Notes under the pieces: model-generated | Databases searched by the model: none | Seen by the model: only the letters and a program-made list of their open reading frames with translations | Told to the model about the DNA's origin: nothing | Part shown: positions 45,165-52,914 of the stretch, in pieces | How the letters are laid out: the number at the start of each line of letters is the position of its first letter | Position numbering within the stretch: position 1 is the stretch's first letter | Source of the DNA: an uncultured Lachnospiraceae bacterium | GTDB lineage: Bacteria; Bacillota; Clostridia; Lachnospirales; Lachnospiraceae | NCBI GenBank assembly: GCA_910587935.1 | Contig: CAJUNP010000003.1 | Coordinates: 62,001-126,000, forward strand | DNA: 64,000 bases | Direction of reading: 5' to 3' | Position numbers and translations under genes: made by a program

Positions 45165-46891
45165 AAAAGCTGCTTGCTTTTCTTAAGGATTATAAAAAAG
45201 AAAGTATTTTAGCTCCTTTGTTTAAACTGCTGGAAGCTGCGTTTGAACTGTTTGTGCCGCTTGTTATCGCGCAGATCATCGATGTGGGTATTCCGGCGGA
45301 GGACAGGTCTCATATCGGGAAAATGTTTGGCTGGCTGCTGCTTCTTGCCATAATCGGGCTTGTCTGCTCCATTACGGCGCAGTTTTTTGCGGCAAAGGCG
45401 GCGACGGGATTTGCAACGAAGCTGCGTTCCGCTTTGTTTTCCCATATTCAGGAAATGAGTTTTACGCAGATAGATAAAGTGGGAACTTCTACAATGATTA
45501 CCCGCATGACCAGCGATATTAATCAGGTGCAGTCCGGTGTGAATATGGTGCTCCGTTTATTTTTACGTTCCCCCATTATTGTGTTTGGAGCCATGATCAT
45601 GGCTTTTACGATCGATGTGAAGGCGGCGCTTGTATTTGTGGTTACGATTCCGCTTCTGGTGGCGGTCGTATTCGGCATTATGATGATCAGTATTCCCCTG
45701 CATAAAAAAGTACAGGCTTCCCTGGACCGGGTACTGGGACTGACCAGAGAAAATCTGACGGGCGTCAGGGTGATCCGGGCATTTAACAAAGAAAAGGATG
45801 AAATTGTAAAATTTGAGGAACAAAACAGGGTTCTTTCCGGTCTGCAGAATTTCGTGGGTAAGATTACGGCCTGCCTGAATCCTTTGACCTATGTGATTAT
45901 AAACGGCGCAATCGTCGTATTAATCTATGTGGGCGCACTTCAGGTAGATCTTGGAAATCTGACACAGGGACAAGTGGTGGCGCTATGGAACTATATGTCA
46001 CAGATTCTGGTAGAGCTTGTAAAACTGGCTAACCTGATCGTGACCGTGACGAAAGCCGTGGCCTGCGGAGACAGGGTCTGGGCGGTGCTTTCCGAAAAGG
46101 AGGGAGAACCGGATGCGGAGCCTTTGCAGGAGAACCTCCAGGAGGCGCCGGCGGCTTTTCTTGTATTCGATCATGTAGGGCTGACCTACAGGGGAGCAGG
46201 AGCGGAGACTTTGAAAAATCTTAACTTTACGGTAAACCGGGGAGAAACCATTGGAATTATTGGCGGAACCGGTTCGGGAAAGACCTCCCTGGTACATTTG
46301 CTGCCCCGTTTTTACGAGGTGTCGGAAGGCCGTATTTTATTAGACGGGCGGGATCTGAAAACGTATTCGGCGGAAGAAATACGAAGCCGTGTGGGAATCG
46401 TTATGCAAAAAGCCGTTTTGTTTAAGGGAACGGTGCGTTCTAATCTTGCGTGGGGGAAAAAGGACGCTTCGGATGAAGAAATGTGGCAGGCGCTGCAGAC
46501 TGCCCAGGCGAAAGAAATTATTGAGGGAAAAGAAGGAGGACTGGATGCGGAGGTCTCCCAGAACGGGAAAAACTTTTCGGGAGGTCAGAAGCAGCGTCTG
46601 ACGATTGTCAGGGCGCTGGTCGGCAAACCGGAAATCCTGATTCTGGACGACAGCGCGTCCGCTCTGGATTATGCGACGGACGCAGCTCTCAGAAAAGCCA
46701 TACGGGAAATGGAAGGGGATACTACGGTTTTTATCGTCTCACAGAGAGCTTCTTCCATCCAATATGCGGATAAGATTCTGGTGCTTGACGACGGAGAAGC
46801 GGCAGGGATCGGAACCCATGAAGAGCTTCTTGAAAGCTGCGAGGTTTACCAGGAAATTTATTATTCGCAATTTGAAAAAAAACAGGCGTAA
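45161..46891 (+). CDS. ABC exporter half-transporter, degenerate-site subunit
   Basis: Six membrane helices (residues 1 to about 320) are followed by an ATP-binding domain. Walker A is GGTGSGKTS near residue 368, the signature is FSGGQKQRL near residue 472, and Walker B is ILILDDSASALD, where the catalytic Glu is replaced by Asp. Such a change is typical of one half of heterodimeric exporters of the BmrC/TM287 type. The start overlaps the preceding gene by four bases and the partner gene follows after 13 nt. Substrates may be drugs, lipids or peptides; sequence does not tell. Confidence 0.9.
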   Translation: MKKLLAFLKDYKKESILAPLFKLLEAAFELFVPLVIAQIIDVGIPAEDRSHIGKMFGWLLLLAIIGLVCSITAQFFAAKAATGFATKLRSALFSHIQEMSFTQIDKVGTSTMITRMTSDINQVQSGVNMVLRLFLRSPIIVFGAMIMAFTIDVKAALVFVVTIPLLVAVVFGIMMISIPLHKKVQASLDRVLGLTRENLTGVRVIRAFNKEKDEIVKFEEQNRVLSGLQNFVGKITACLNPLTYVIINGAIVVLIYVGALQVDLGNLTQGQVVALWNYMSQILVELVKLANLIVTVTKAVACGDRVWAVLSEKEGEPDAEPLQENLQEAPAAFLVFDHVGLTYRGAGAETLKNLNFTVNRGETIGIIGGTGSGKTSLVHLLPRFYEVSEGRILLDGRDLKTYSAEEIRSRVGIVMQKAVLFKGTVRSNLAWGKKDASDEEMWQALQTAQAKEIIEGKEGGLDAEVSQNGKNFSGGQKQRLTIVRALVGKPEILILDDSASALDYATDAALRKAIREMEGDTTVFIVSQRASSIQYADKILVLDDGEAAGIGTHEELLESCEVYQEIYYSQFEKKQA

Positions 46892-46904
46892 GGAGGGAGC
46901 GGGA

Positions 46905-48653
46905 ATGAAAGAAAAAAGAAGCCAGGCGGCAATCCTTAAAAAAATACTGGGTTATCTGAAAAAGTACCGGTTTCTGATCGCGCTTTCCTTAATCCTTGCG
47001 GGAATCAGCGTGGCTTTGACGCTGTATGTGCCCATTCTTGTGGGAAACGCCATTGATTTGATTATTGGGCCGGGGCAGGTGGACTTGCCGGGGGTTCTGG
47101 TAATTCTCAAAAGAATCGTTATAGTGATGCTTCTTACCGCGGCGGCGCAGTGGGTCATGAATACGTGTAACAACAAAATCACATATTTTGTAATAAAAGA
47201 TATCAGAGAAAGCGCGTTTCGCAAGCTGGAAATTCTTCCTTTAAAATACATGGATAACCATTCCACCGGGGAGATTGTCAGCAGGGTTATAGCGGATGTG
47301 GATACTTTTGCGGACGGACTGCTGATGGGATTTACACAGTTGTTTACGGGAGTTATGACGATTGCCGGAACGCTGATTTTCATGCTTCTTACCAATGTGA
47401 AGATTACGCTGGTGGTGGTGCTGATTACGCCGGTGTCTCTCTTTGTGGCGCGTTTTATTGCAAAAAAAACCTACCATATGTTTCAAGAACAGTCCGTAAC
47501 CCGGGGAGAGCAGACAGGACTGATCGATGAAGTGATCGGCAATCAGAAGGTTGTGAAAGCTTTTTCACAGGAAGAGGAAGTGAAAGCGCAGTTTGAGGAA
47601 ATTAACCAAAGGCTCGAGCAGTGTTCCCTTCGGGCCGTGTTCTTTTCTTCCCTTACGAATCCTTCCACACGTTTTGTAAACAGTCTGGTTTACGCGGGGG
47701 TAGGACTCAGCGGCGCTATTATTGCGATCGGGGGCGGCATAAAAGTGGGAATGTTGTCCTGTTTTTTAAGTTACGCCAATCAGTATACGAAGCCCTTTAA
47801 CGAAATTTCAGGCGTTATTACCGAACTGCAGAACGCCATTGCCTGCGCGGCCAGGGTTTTTGAACTGATTGAAGAAGAACCGCAGCCGGCGGATGATGCA
47901 TATGCGGCAGTGTACCAACATGTGGAGGGAAATGTTACGCTGCAGGATGTGGAATTTTCTTACGTGCCGGAAAAACCGCTGATACAAAACTTTACTCTAT
48001 CCGTAAAGGCGGGGCAGAGAGTGGCTGTCGTAGGGCCGACGGGATGCGGAAAAACAACGGTCATCAATCTTTTAATGCGGTTTTATGATGTGAACGGCGG
48101 AAGTATTCAGGTGGAAGGCGTCGATATCCGCAAAGCGTCCAGAGACAGTCTGCGCAGACAGTACGGCATGGTTCTGCAGGATACCTGGCTTAGGGCGGGA
48201 ACGATTAAAGATAATATTATTATGGGTAAACCGGACGCCACGATGGAGCAGATCATTGAGGCGGCGAAGGCTTCTCACGCCCATAGCTTCATTAAGAGAC
48301 TGCCGGACGGTTATGATACGGTAATCGGCGAGGACGGAGGAAGTCTGTCTCAGGGACAAAAGCAGCTTCTGTGTATTACGAGAGTCATGCTCTGCCTGCC
48401 GCCGATGTTGATTTTGGACGAGGCGACCTCGTCTATTGACACCAGAACGGAGATCCGTATTCAGAAGGCTTTTACGCGGATGATGGAAGGGCGTACCAGC
48501 TTTATCGTCGCCCACAGACTATCGACGATTCGGGAGGCGGATGTGATATTGGTTATGAAAGACGGTAACATTATTGAACAGGGAAACCACGAAACGCTTT
48601 TGGCGCAGGACGGTTTTTATGCACGGCTGTATAACAGCCAGTTTGCAAAATAA
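46905..48653 (+). CDS. ABC exporter half-transporter, catalytic-site subunit
   Basis: Partner of the preceding protein, 582 residues, with an N-terminal six-helix domain and an ATP-binding domain. Walker A is GPTGCGKTT, Walker B is MLILDEATSSID with the catalytic Glu, and the signature is LSQGQKQLL instead of LSGGQ. An altered signature here paired with an altered Walker B in the other half gives one active and one inactive ATP site, as known for heterodimeric exporters. The ATG at 46905 has AGGAGG upstream; an in-frame extension back into the previous gene is not used. Confidence 0.92.
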   Translation: MKEKRSQAAILKKILGYLKKYRFLIALSLILAGISVALTLYVPILVGNAIDLIIGPGQVDLPGVLVILKRIVIVMLLTAAAQWVMNTCNNKITYFVIKDIRESAFRKLEILPLKYMDNHSTGEIVSRVIADVDTFADGLLMGFTQLFTGVMTIAGTLIFMLLTNVKITLVVVLITPVSLFVARFIAKKTYHMFQEQSVTRGEQTGLIDEVIGNQKVVKAFSQEEEVKAQFEEINQRLEQCSLRAVFFSSLTNPSTRFVNSLVYAGVGLSGAIIAIGGGIKVGMLSCFLSYANQYTKPFNEISGVITELQNAIACAARVFELIEEEPQPADDAYAAVYQHVEGNVTLQDVEFSYVPEKPLIQNFTLSVKAGQRVAVVGPTGCGKTTVINLLMRFYDVNGGSIQVEGVDIRKASRDSLRRQYGMVLQDTWLRAGTIKDNIIMGKPDATMEQIIEAAKASHAHSFIKRLPDGYDTVIGEDGGSLSQGQKQLLCITRVMLCLPPMLILDEATSSIDTRTEIRIQKAFTRMMEGRTSFIVAHRLSTIREADVILVMKDGNIIEQGNHETLLAQDGFYARLYNSQFAK

Positions 48654-48678
48654 AAGCTGGCACATGCCGGAAACCTTT

Positions 48679-48712
48679 CTCATACAATGATTGTAAACAG
48701 GTTTTGTATGAG
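48679..48712 (+). promoter_or_regulatory. Hairpin at the ribosome site of the amidase gene
   Basis: A 9-bp stem (48679-48687 with 48704-48712) ends at the start of the AGGGAGG ribosome site, with a 16-nt loop. No T-run follows. It might limit translation initiation or mark the 3' end of the ABC transcript. Confidence 0.4.
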
Positions 48713-48724
48713 GGAGGCTTTTGT

Positions 48725-49267
48725 ATGCCCGATACCTTGGTTGCTTTAGACGCGGGCCATGGCGGTGCCAATCCGGGCGCTGTGTATGGCGGCAGAAGAG
48801 AATCGGACGACGCCCTGAATCTGGCGCTGGCGATCGGATCGATTTTGGAGGCAAACGGAATTCAGGTTTTTTATACGAGGACTACGGATGTATTTGAAAC
48901 GCCGAGGCAGAAAGCCATGGAGGCAAATGCGGCTGGGGCCGATTATTTTGTGTCGATCCATCGGAATTCCAGTCCTTTTCCGAATCAATACAGCGGAGTG
49001 GAAACGCTTGTATACAACCGGTATTCCCAGGCGGGAGTTTTGGCGTCCAATATTAATGAGCAGCTGGAAAAAGTCGGATTTGTAAATCACGGAGTAAATG
49101 AACGCCCTAATCTGGTGGTGTTAAATGCCACGGATATGCCTTCTGTTCTGGTAGAAGTGGGATTTATTAATTCTGATACGGATAATATGATTTTTGATAC
49201 ACGTTTTGACGAGATTGCGCAGGCAATTGCGGACGGTATTATTCAGACTGTAAATGGAAGAGCATGA
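48725..49267 (+). CDS. N-acetylmuramoyl-L-alanine amidase (Amidase_3)
   Basis: Zinc amidase cleaving between MurNAc and L-alanine. The 180 residues are a lone catalytic domain: zinc ligands in LDAGHGG (His near 12) and SIHRNSS (His near 80), with the catalytic Glu in LVEVGFINS near residue 141. There is no signal peptide and no wall-binding repeat. It may be released on lysis, like mother-cell lytic amidases such as CwlC, or use another export route. ATG 48725 has AGGGAGG 7 nt upstream. It converges on the CBS-domain gene. Confidence 0.88.
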   Translation: MPDTLVALDAGHGGANPGAVYGGRRESDDALNLALAIGSILEANGIQVFYTRTTDVFETPRQKAMEANAAGADYFVSIHRNSSPFPNQYSGVETLVYNRYSQAGVLASNINEQLEKVGFVNHGVNERPNLVVLNATDMPSVLVEVGFINSDTDNMIFDTRFDEIAQAIADGIIQTVNGRA

Positions 49268-49270
49268 AAA

Positions 49271-49315
49271 AACGGGAAAAGAACCGTGATTACGATTCTT
49301 TTCCCGATTCTTTTT
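49271..49315. terminator. Bidirectional terminator between the amidase and CBS-domain genes
   Basis: An 11-bp stem (49273-49283 with 49296-49306) with further inner pairing is followed by ATTCTTTTT on the plus strand and by TTTTTT on the minus strand. The stop codon and last codons of the minus-strand gene lie in the hairpin. Confidence 0.85.
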
Positions 49316-50624
49316 CGGAGTTTTCTACGGAAGCGGAAGATGGGTTTTCTTCGTTGTTTTCCTCTTCCGGTTCCAGGTTAGGAAGCGTCAGCAGCACCTT
49401 GGTAATCCGGTTCTGGTTAATTCCCTGTACTTGTAAAAGAGTACCGTCCGGCAAGGCAACTTCTTCTCCGTCCGCAGGAAGCCTGTCAAGACATTCAATG
49501 ATAATGCCGCCGATGGAGTCATAATCCTCGGAATCAAAGTGCGTACCAAGCGCGTCGTTAATATCATCCAGCTTCATGCTTCCTTCAACAAGATATTTGT
49601 TTTCTTCCAGCTGTCTGATGAAATCTTCCTCGTCGGCGTCGTATTCGTCGCGGATTTCTCCGACGATTTCCTCCAGCAGATCTTCCAGGGTAATCATACC
49701 TACCGTAACGCCGTATTCATTCAGAACGAACGCCACGTTCGTTGTCTTTTCACGCATCTCCAGCATTAAATCGGCTGTCTTTTTAAATTCATAGGTGTAA
49801 TAGGCTTCCCGCATAATATTGGAGATACAAAAGGACGTGCGGTCAGTCACCAGAATAAAATCCTTGATATTGACAAGCCCGATGATATTGTCCTTGTCGT
49901 CTTCATAAACGGGAATACGGGTATACATGGAAGCGCGGAAGATTTCCAGAAGGTCTTCATAAGAATCTTCAATGCTTGCGGTAACCATATTGATGCGGGG
50001 AATCATAATGTCTTTGGCAAGGGCGTCGGAAAAATCAAACACGTTATAAATGATTTCCCGCTCTTCGCTTTCGATCACGCCGTCTTCATGGCTTACGTCC
50101 ACATAGGTTTTCAGTTCACTTTCCGTCATAAGAGCCTTTTTCTTGTCGTCGATCCGGAGAAGATGGAGAAAAAATCCGGAGATTTTGTCAACCAGGAATA
50201 TAACGGGCGTTAAAATCTGCATCAGCAGGTATATGACTCTGCAGTAAGCAAGGGAAATTTGATCAGCGCTGTACATAGCCCAGGTTTTGGGGATAATTTC
50301 ACCGAACATCAGAACGCTTAAGGTCAGGATACCGGTTGTAAGACCAACGAATGCGCTGCCACATTGCCGTATAGTCAGGGAGGTTACAAGGGAAGATGCG
50401 GAAATGTTTACGATATTGTTTCCAATAAGAATCGTACTAAGCATTTTGCCGTAGTTATCAAGAATCTTACTTACCACCATGGCCCTTTTATTGCCTTCCT
50501 CCACAAGGGTGCGGATGCGGACCTTATTGACCGTGGTAAGAGACGTCTCGGCGGAAGAAAAGAAAGCCGAGAGCAGTAATAAAATAAAAATCATTATCAG
50601 TTGTATGACACCAGAGGTATCCAA
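49290..50624 (-). CDS. HlyC/CorC (CNNM/DUF21) family membrane protein with CBS domains
   Basis: The 444 residues comprise a DUF21 membrane domain with four hydrophobic segments (1 to about 160, including NIVNISAS and FGEIIPKTWA), a CBS pair (about 205-330, including DIMIPRINM and YGVTVGMITLEDLLEEIVGEI) and a C-terminal CorC_HlyC domain. Relatives act in magnesium or cobalt efflux; the name hemolysin is historical. The start appears to be TTG at 50622-50624, served by AAGGAGT about 9 nt upstream. The acidic Glu-rich tail ends inside the shared terminator. Confidence 0.9.
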   Translation of the reverse strand: MDTSGVIQLIMIFILLLLSAFFSSAETSLTTVNKVRIRTLVEEGNKRAMVVSKILDNYGKMLSTILIGNNIVNISASSLVTSLTIRQCGSAFVGLTTGILTLSVLMFGEIIPKTWAMYSADQISLAYCRVIYLLMQILTPVIFLVDKISGFFLHLLRIDDKKKALMTESELKTYVDVSHEDGVIESEEREIIYNVFDFSDALAKDIMIPRINMVTASIEDSYEDLLEIFRASMYTRIPVYEDDKDNIIGLVNIKDFILVTDRTSFCISNIMREAYYTYEFKKTADLMLEMREKTTNVAFVLNEYGVTVGMITLEDLLEEIVGEIRDEYDADEEDFIRQLEENKYLVEGSMKLDDINDALGTHFDSEDYDSIGGIIIECLDRLPADGEEVALPDGTLLQVQGINQNRITKVLLTLPNLEPEEENNEENPSSASVENSEKESGKES

Positions 50625-50723
50625 AACAAAATCACTCCTTAAATATGTAATAGTTTCAACTCTGCGAGCATAGTTTATTATACGAAATCTTACTATAAGG
50701 AAACAGGGGTTGTCAAGACAGTG

Positions 50724-50751
50724 TTGGAGATTTCACAGGATTTTATATATT
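50724..50751 (+). promoter_or_regulatory. Possible promoter for the TIGR04086-like gene
   Basis: TTGGAG and TATATT are separated by 16 nt, 25 nt before the start codon. Both elements are imperfect. Confidence 0.35.
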
Positions 50752-50776
50752 TTTTAGAAATGAGAGGAGATCGGAA

Positions 50777-51172
50777 ATGATGGAACGAAGCAAAAAAGAA
50801 CAGGGGCGGACGGCAGGAATCGATAAAGGATTATTTATATTAAAAACGCTGCTTTTTTCGTACATACTGACAGGGGGATTTTTGCTTCTCCTGGCGTTGC
50901 TTCTTTATAAGTTCTCCTTGTCGGAAAAAATAGTTTCCGTTTGTATAATCGGGATATATATAATTGCTTCTCTTTTTTCCGGCTTTGTAACCGGAAAGAA
51001 AATGGGAAACCGGAAATTTTTATGGGGGCTTTTAATGGGAGGACTTTATTTTCTGGTTCTGGTGGCGGTTTCTTTAGCCGTAAATCACAGCCTGAAAGAT
51101 GTGGCGGCCAACTTCTTTACGGTTCTGGCGCTTTGTGCCTGCAGCGGGATGCTGGGTGGGATGGTAAGCTGA
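50777..51172 (+). CDS. TIGR04086 family membrane protein
   Basis: Small protein of 131 residues with four hydrophobic segments (about 20-45, 50-70, 82-103 and 108-130) and a charged N-terminus. The pattern FSGFVTGKKMGNRKFLWGLLMGGLYF is split across the second and third segments. I place it in TIGR04086 from this pattern and because that family is commonly found beside the SCIFF peptide in Clostridia. Function is unknown. AGAGGAGA lies 6 nt before the ATG. Confidence 0.8.
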   Translation: MMERSKKEQGRTAGIDKGLFILKTLLFSYILTGGFLLLLALLLYKFSLSEKIVSVCIIGIYIIASLFSGFVTGKKMGNRKFLWGLLMGGLYFLVLVAVSLAVNHSLKDVAANFFTVLALCACSGMLGGMVS

Positions 51173-51222
51173 AGTGTAAAACCATTACACAGAAAAAAAC
51201 ACTTCCCCTCTGTCAGTTTTTG

Positions 51223-51231
51223 TGTTATAAT
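51223..51231 (+). promoter_or_regulatory. Extended -10 promoter for the SCIFF gene
   Basis: TG, one base, then a consensus TATAAT at 51226-51231. The -35 region (TTCCCC) is poor, which fits an extended -10 type. The SCIFF start is 51 nt downstream. Confidence 0.5.
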
Positions 51232-51282
51232 GCAAAGGTCCGGTAATTTGCATATGGACACAGAACATAAGGAGGCTTTGTG

Positions 51283-51426
51283 ATGAAACATATCAAAACA
51301 TTGAATACAAGAGATCTGAGAGAGTCCATGAAGAAAGGCGGATGCGGTGAATGTCAGACATCTTGCCAGTCAGCATGTAAAACATCCTGTACCGTAGGAA
51401 ATCAGAGTTGCGAGAAGATTAAATAG
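51283..51426 (+). CDS. scfA: SCIFF ranthipeptide precursor (six cysteines in forty-five residues)
   Basis: A 47-residue peptide: a leader MKHIKTLNTRDLRESMKKGG and a core with six cysteines at 21, 24, 28, 32, 36 and 43 (spacing 2, 3, 3, 3, 6). This is the conserved SCIFF pattern of Clostridia. Family members are RiPPs in which a radical SAM maturase forms thioether bridges from cysteine sulfur to non-alpha carbons. AAGGAGG lies 7 nt before the ATG. A hairpin separates it from its maturase. Its biological role is not settled; reports on relatives suggest signalling or stress roles. Confidence 0.96.
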   Translation: MKHIKTLNTRDLRESMKKGGCGECQTSCQSACKTSCTVGNQSCEKIK

Positions 51427-51439
51427 GCAAAAGGTTTTT

Positions 51440-51472
51440 TAAGCAGCGATGAAAGTCGCTGCTTATTATACG
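51440..51472 (+). terminator. Attenuator-like hairpin between the SCIFF gene and its maturase
   Basis: A 10-bp stem (51440-51449 with 51456-51465) with a 6-nt loop is followed by TTATACGTTT. The weak T-tract suggests partial read-through, giving more precursor than maturase mRNA. Confidence 0.6.
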
Positions 51473-51512
51473 TTTATGTCTGAATTGATACTGTTCGGTA
51501 AGGAGATTTACA

Positions 51513-52898
51513 GTGATACACCAATATAAGAATCATGGATATAACATTGTGATGGATGTGAACAGCGGTTCCGTTCATGTTGTGGATGATATGGTATACG
51601 AGATGATCCCTCTCATCGAACCCCTGTATACGGAGGGTATCCGCGACCGGGATACGATCGGGGCGGCGGTACTGAATCTTGTGGAGCTTAACGGTCCGCA
51701 GGAAGAAATTCTTGAAGCGGTTGACGAGGTTCTTTTTCTTGCCGCAGAGGGACAATTGTTTTCCGAAGATTTATATGAAAATTATATCGGAGATTTCAAA
51801 AAAAGAGAGACGGTTGTAAAGGCGCTTTGTCTTCACATTGCCCATGACTGCAATCTGGCGTGCAGATATTGTTTTGCGCAGGAGGGCGAGTATCACGGAA
51901 AGCGGGAACTTATGAGCTTTGACGTGGGAAAAAAGGCGCTGGATTTTCTGGTTGCCAATTCAGGTAACAGGGTGAACCTTGAGGTGGACTTTTTCGGAGG
52001 CGAGCCCCTGATGAACTGGCAGGTAGTGAAAGATCTGGTAGCGTATGGAAGAAGCCTGGAAAAGCCTTATAATAAAAAGTTCCGGTTTACGCTGACTACA
52101 AACGGCGTACTTTTAAACGACGAGATTCTGGAGTTTGCCAACCGGGAAATGAGCAATCTTGTTTTAAGCATCGACGGAAGGAAAGAAATACATGATCTTA
52201 TGCGGCCCTTCAGGGGCGGACAGGGAAGCTATGACCGTATCGTCCCCCAATTTATAAAAGCGGCCGAAAGCAGAGGGCAGACGGATTATTACGTAAGAGG
52301 CACGTTTACGCATTTTAACCGGGATTTTTCCGCAGATGTGCTGCATTTGGCAGATTTGGGATTTAAGCAGATTTCCGTGGAGCCTGTGGTGGCGGCTCCG
52401 GAGGACGATTATGCAATCCGCGAGGAGGATCTGCCCGGTCTGAAGGAAGAGTACGATAAGCTTGCAGCCGAAATGCTTCGCAGAAGCAAAGAAGGAAACG
52501 GTTTCAATTTTTTCCATTTTATGATAGATTTGGAGGGCGGTCCCTGTGTGGCAAAAAGGCTGTCCGGCTGCGGGTCCGGAACAGAATATCTGGCGGTGAC
52601 ACCCGGAGGAGATTTGTATCCCTGTCATCAGTTTGTGGGTATGGAAGAATTTTTGCTGGGGAATGTGGAAGAAGGAATTAAACGTACCGATATCCGGGAT
52701 GAATTTAAGTGTTGTAATGTTTACGCAAAAGAAAAGTGCAGAAAATGTTTTGCAAAATTTTACTGCAGCGGCGGCTGTGCGGCCAATTCCTACAATTTTC
52801 ACGGCAATATCAACGACGCATACGATGTGGGCTGTGAACTGCAGCGCAAACGCGTGGAATGTGCAATTATGTTAAAAGCAGCATTAGCTGAAGAATAA
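51513..52898 (+). CDS. scfB: SCIFF radical SAM maturase
   Basis: Radical SAM/SPASM enzyme that installs thioether crosslinks in the SCIFF peptide. The 461 residues start with a peptide-recognition region (about 1-95), then the radical SAM cluster motif CNLACRYC near residue 115, FFGGEPLMNW near residue 164, and a cysteine-rich SPASM region near residues 345-445 (GPC, LYPCHQF, CCNVYAKEKCRKCF, YCSGGCAANSY). The start is GTG with AGGAG 7 nt upstream. It directly follows the precursor gene. Confidence 0.95.
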   Translation: MIHQYKNHGYNIVMDVNSGSVHVVDDMVYEMIPLIEPLYTEGIRDRDTIGAAVLNLVELNGPQEEILEAVDEVLFLAAEGQLFSEDLYENYIGDFKKRETVVKALCLHIAHDCNLACRYCFAQEGEYHGKRELMSFDVGKKALDFLVANSGNRVNLEVDFFGGEPLMNWQVVKDLVAYGRSLEKPYNKKFRFTLTTNGVLLNDEILEFANREMSNLVLSIDGRKEIHDLMRPFRGGQGSYDRIVPQFIKAAESRGQTDYYVRGTFTHFNRDFSADVLHLADLGFKQISVEPVVAAPEDDYAIREEDLPGLKEEYDKLAAEMLRRSKEGNGFNFFHFMIDLEGGPCVAKRLSGCGSGTEYLAVTPGGDLYPCHQFVGMEEFLLGNVEEGIKRTDIRDEFKCCNVYAKEKCRKCFAKFYCSGGCAANSYNFHGNINDAYDVGCELQRKRVECAIMLKAALAEE

Positions 52899-52914
52899 AA
52901 GGAGATAAAATAAC

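Noticed and set aside
49290..50624. Hemolysin function for the CBS-domain membrane protein (and for tlyA)
   Set aside because: The names are historical; domains indicate ion transport or sensing and rRNA methylation.
51173..51195. Terminator after the TIGR04086-like gene
   Set aside because: The inverted repeat GTGTAA/TTACAC is only 6 bp and no T-run follows.
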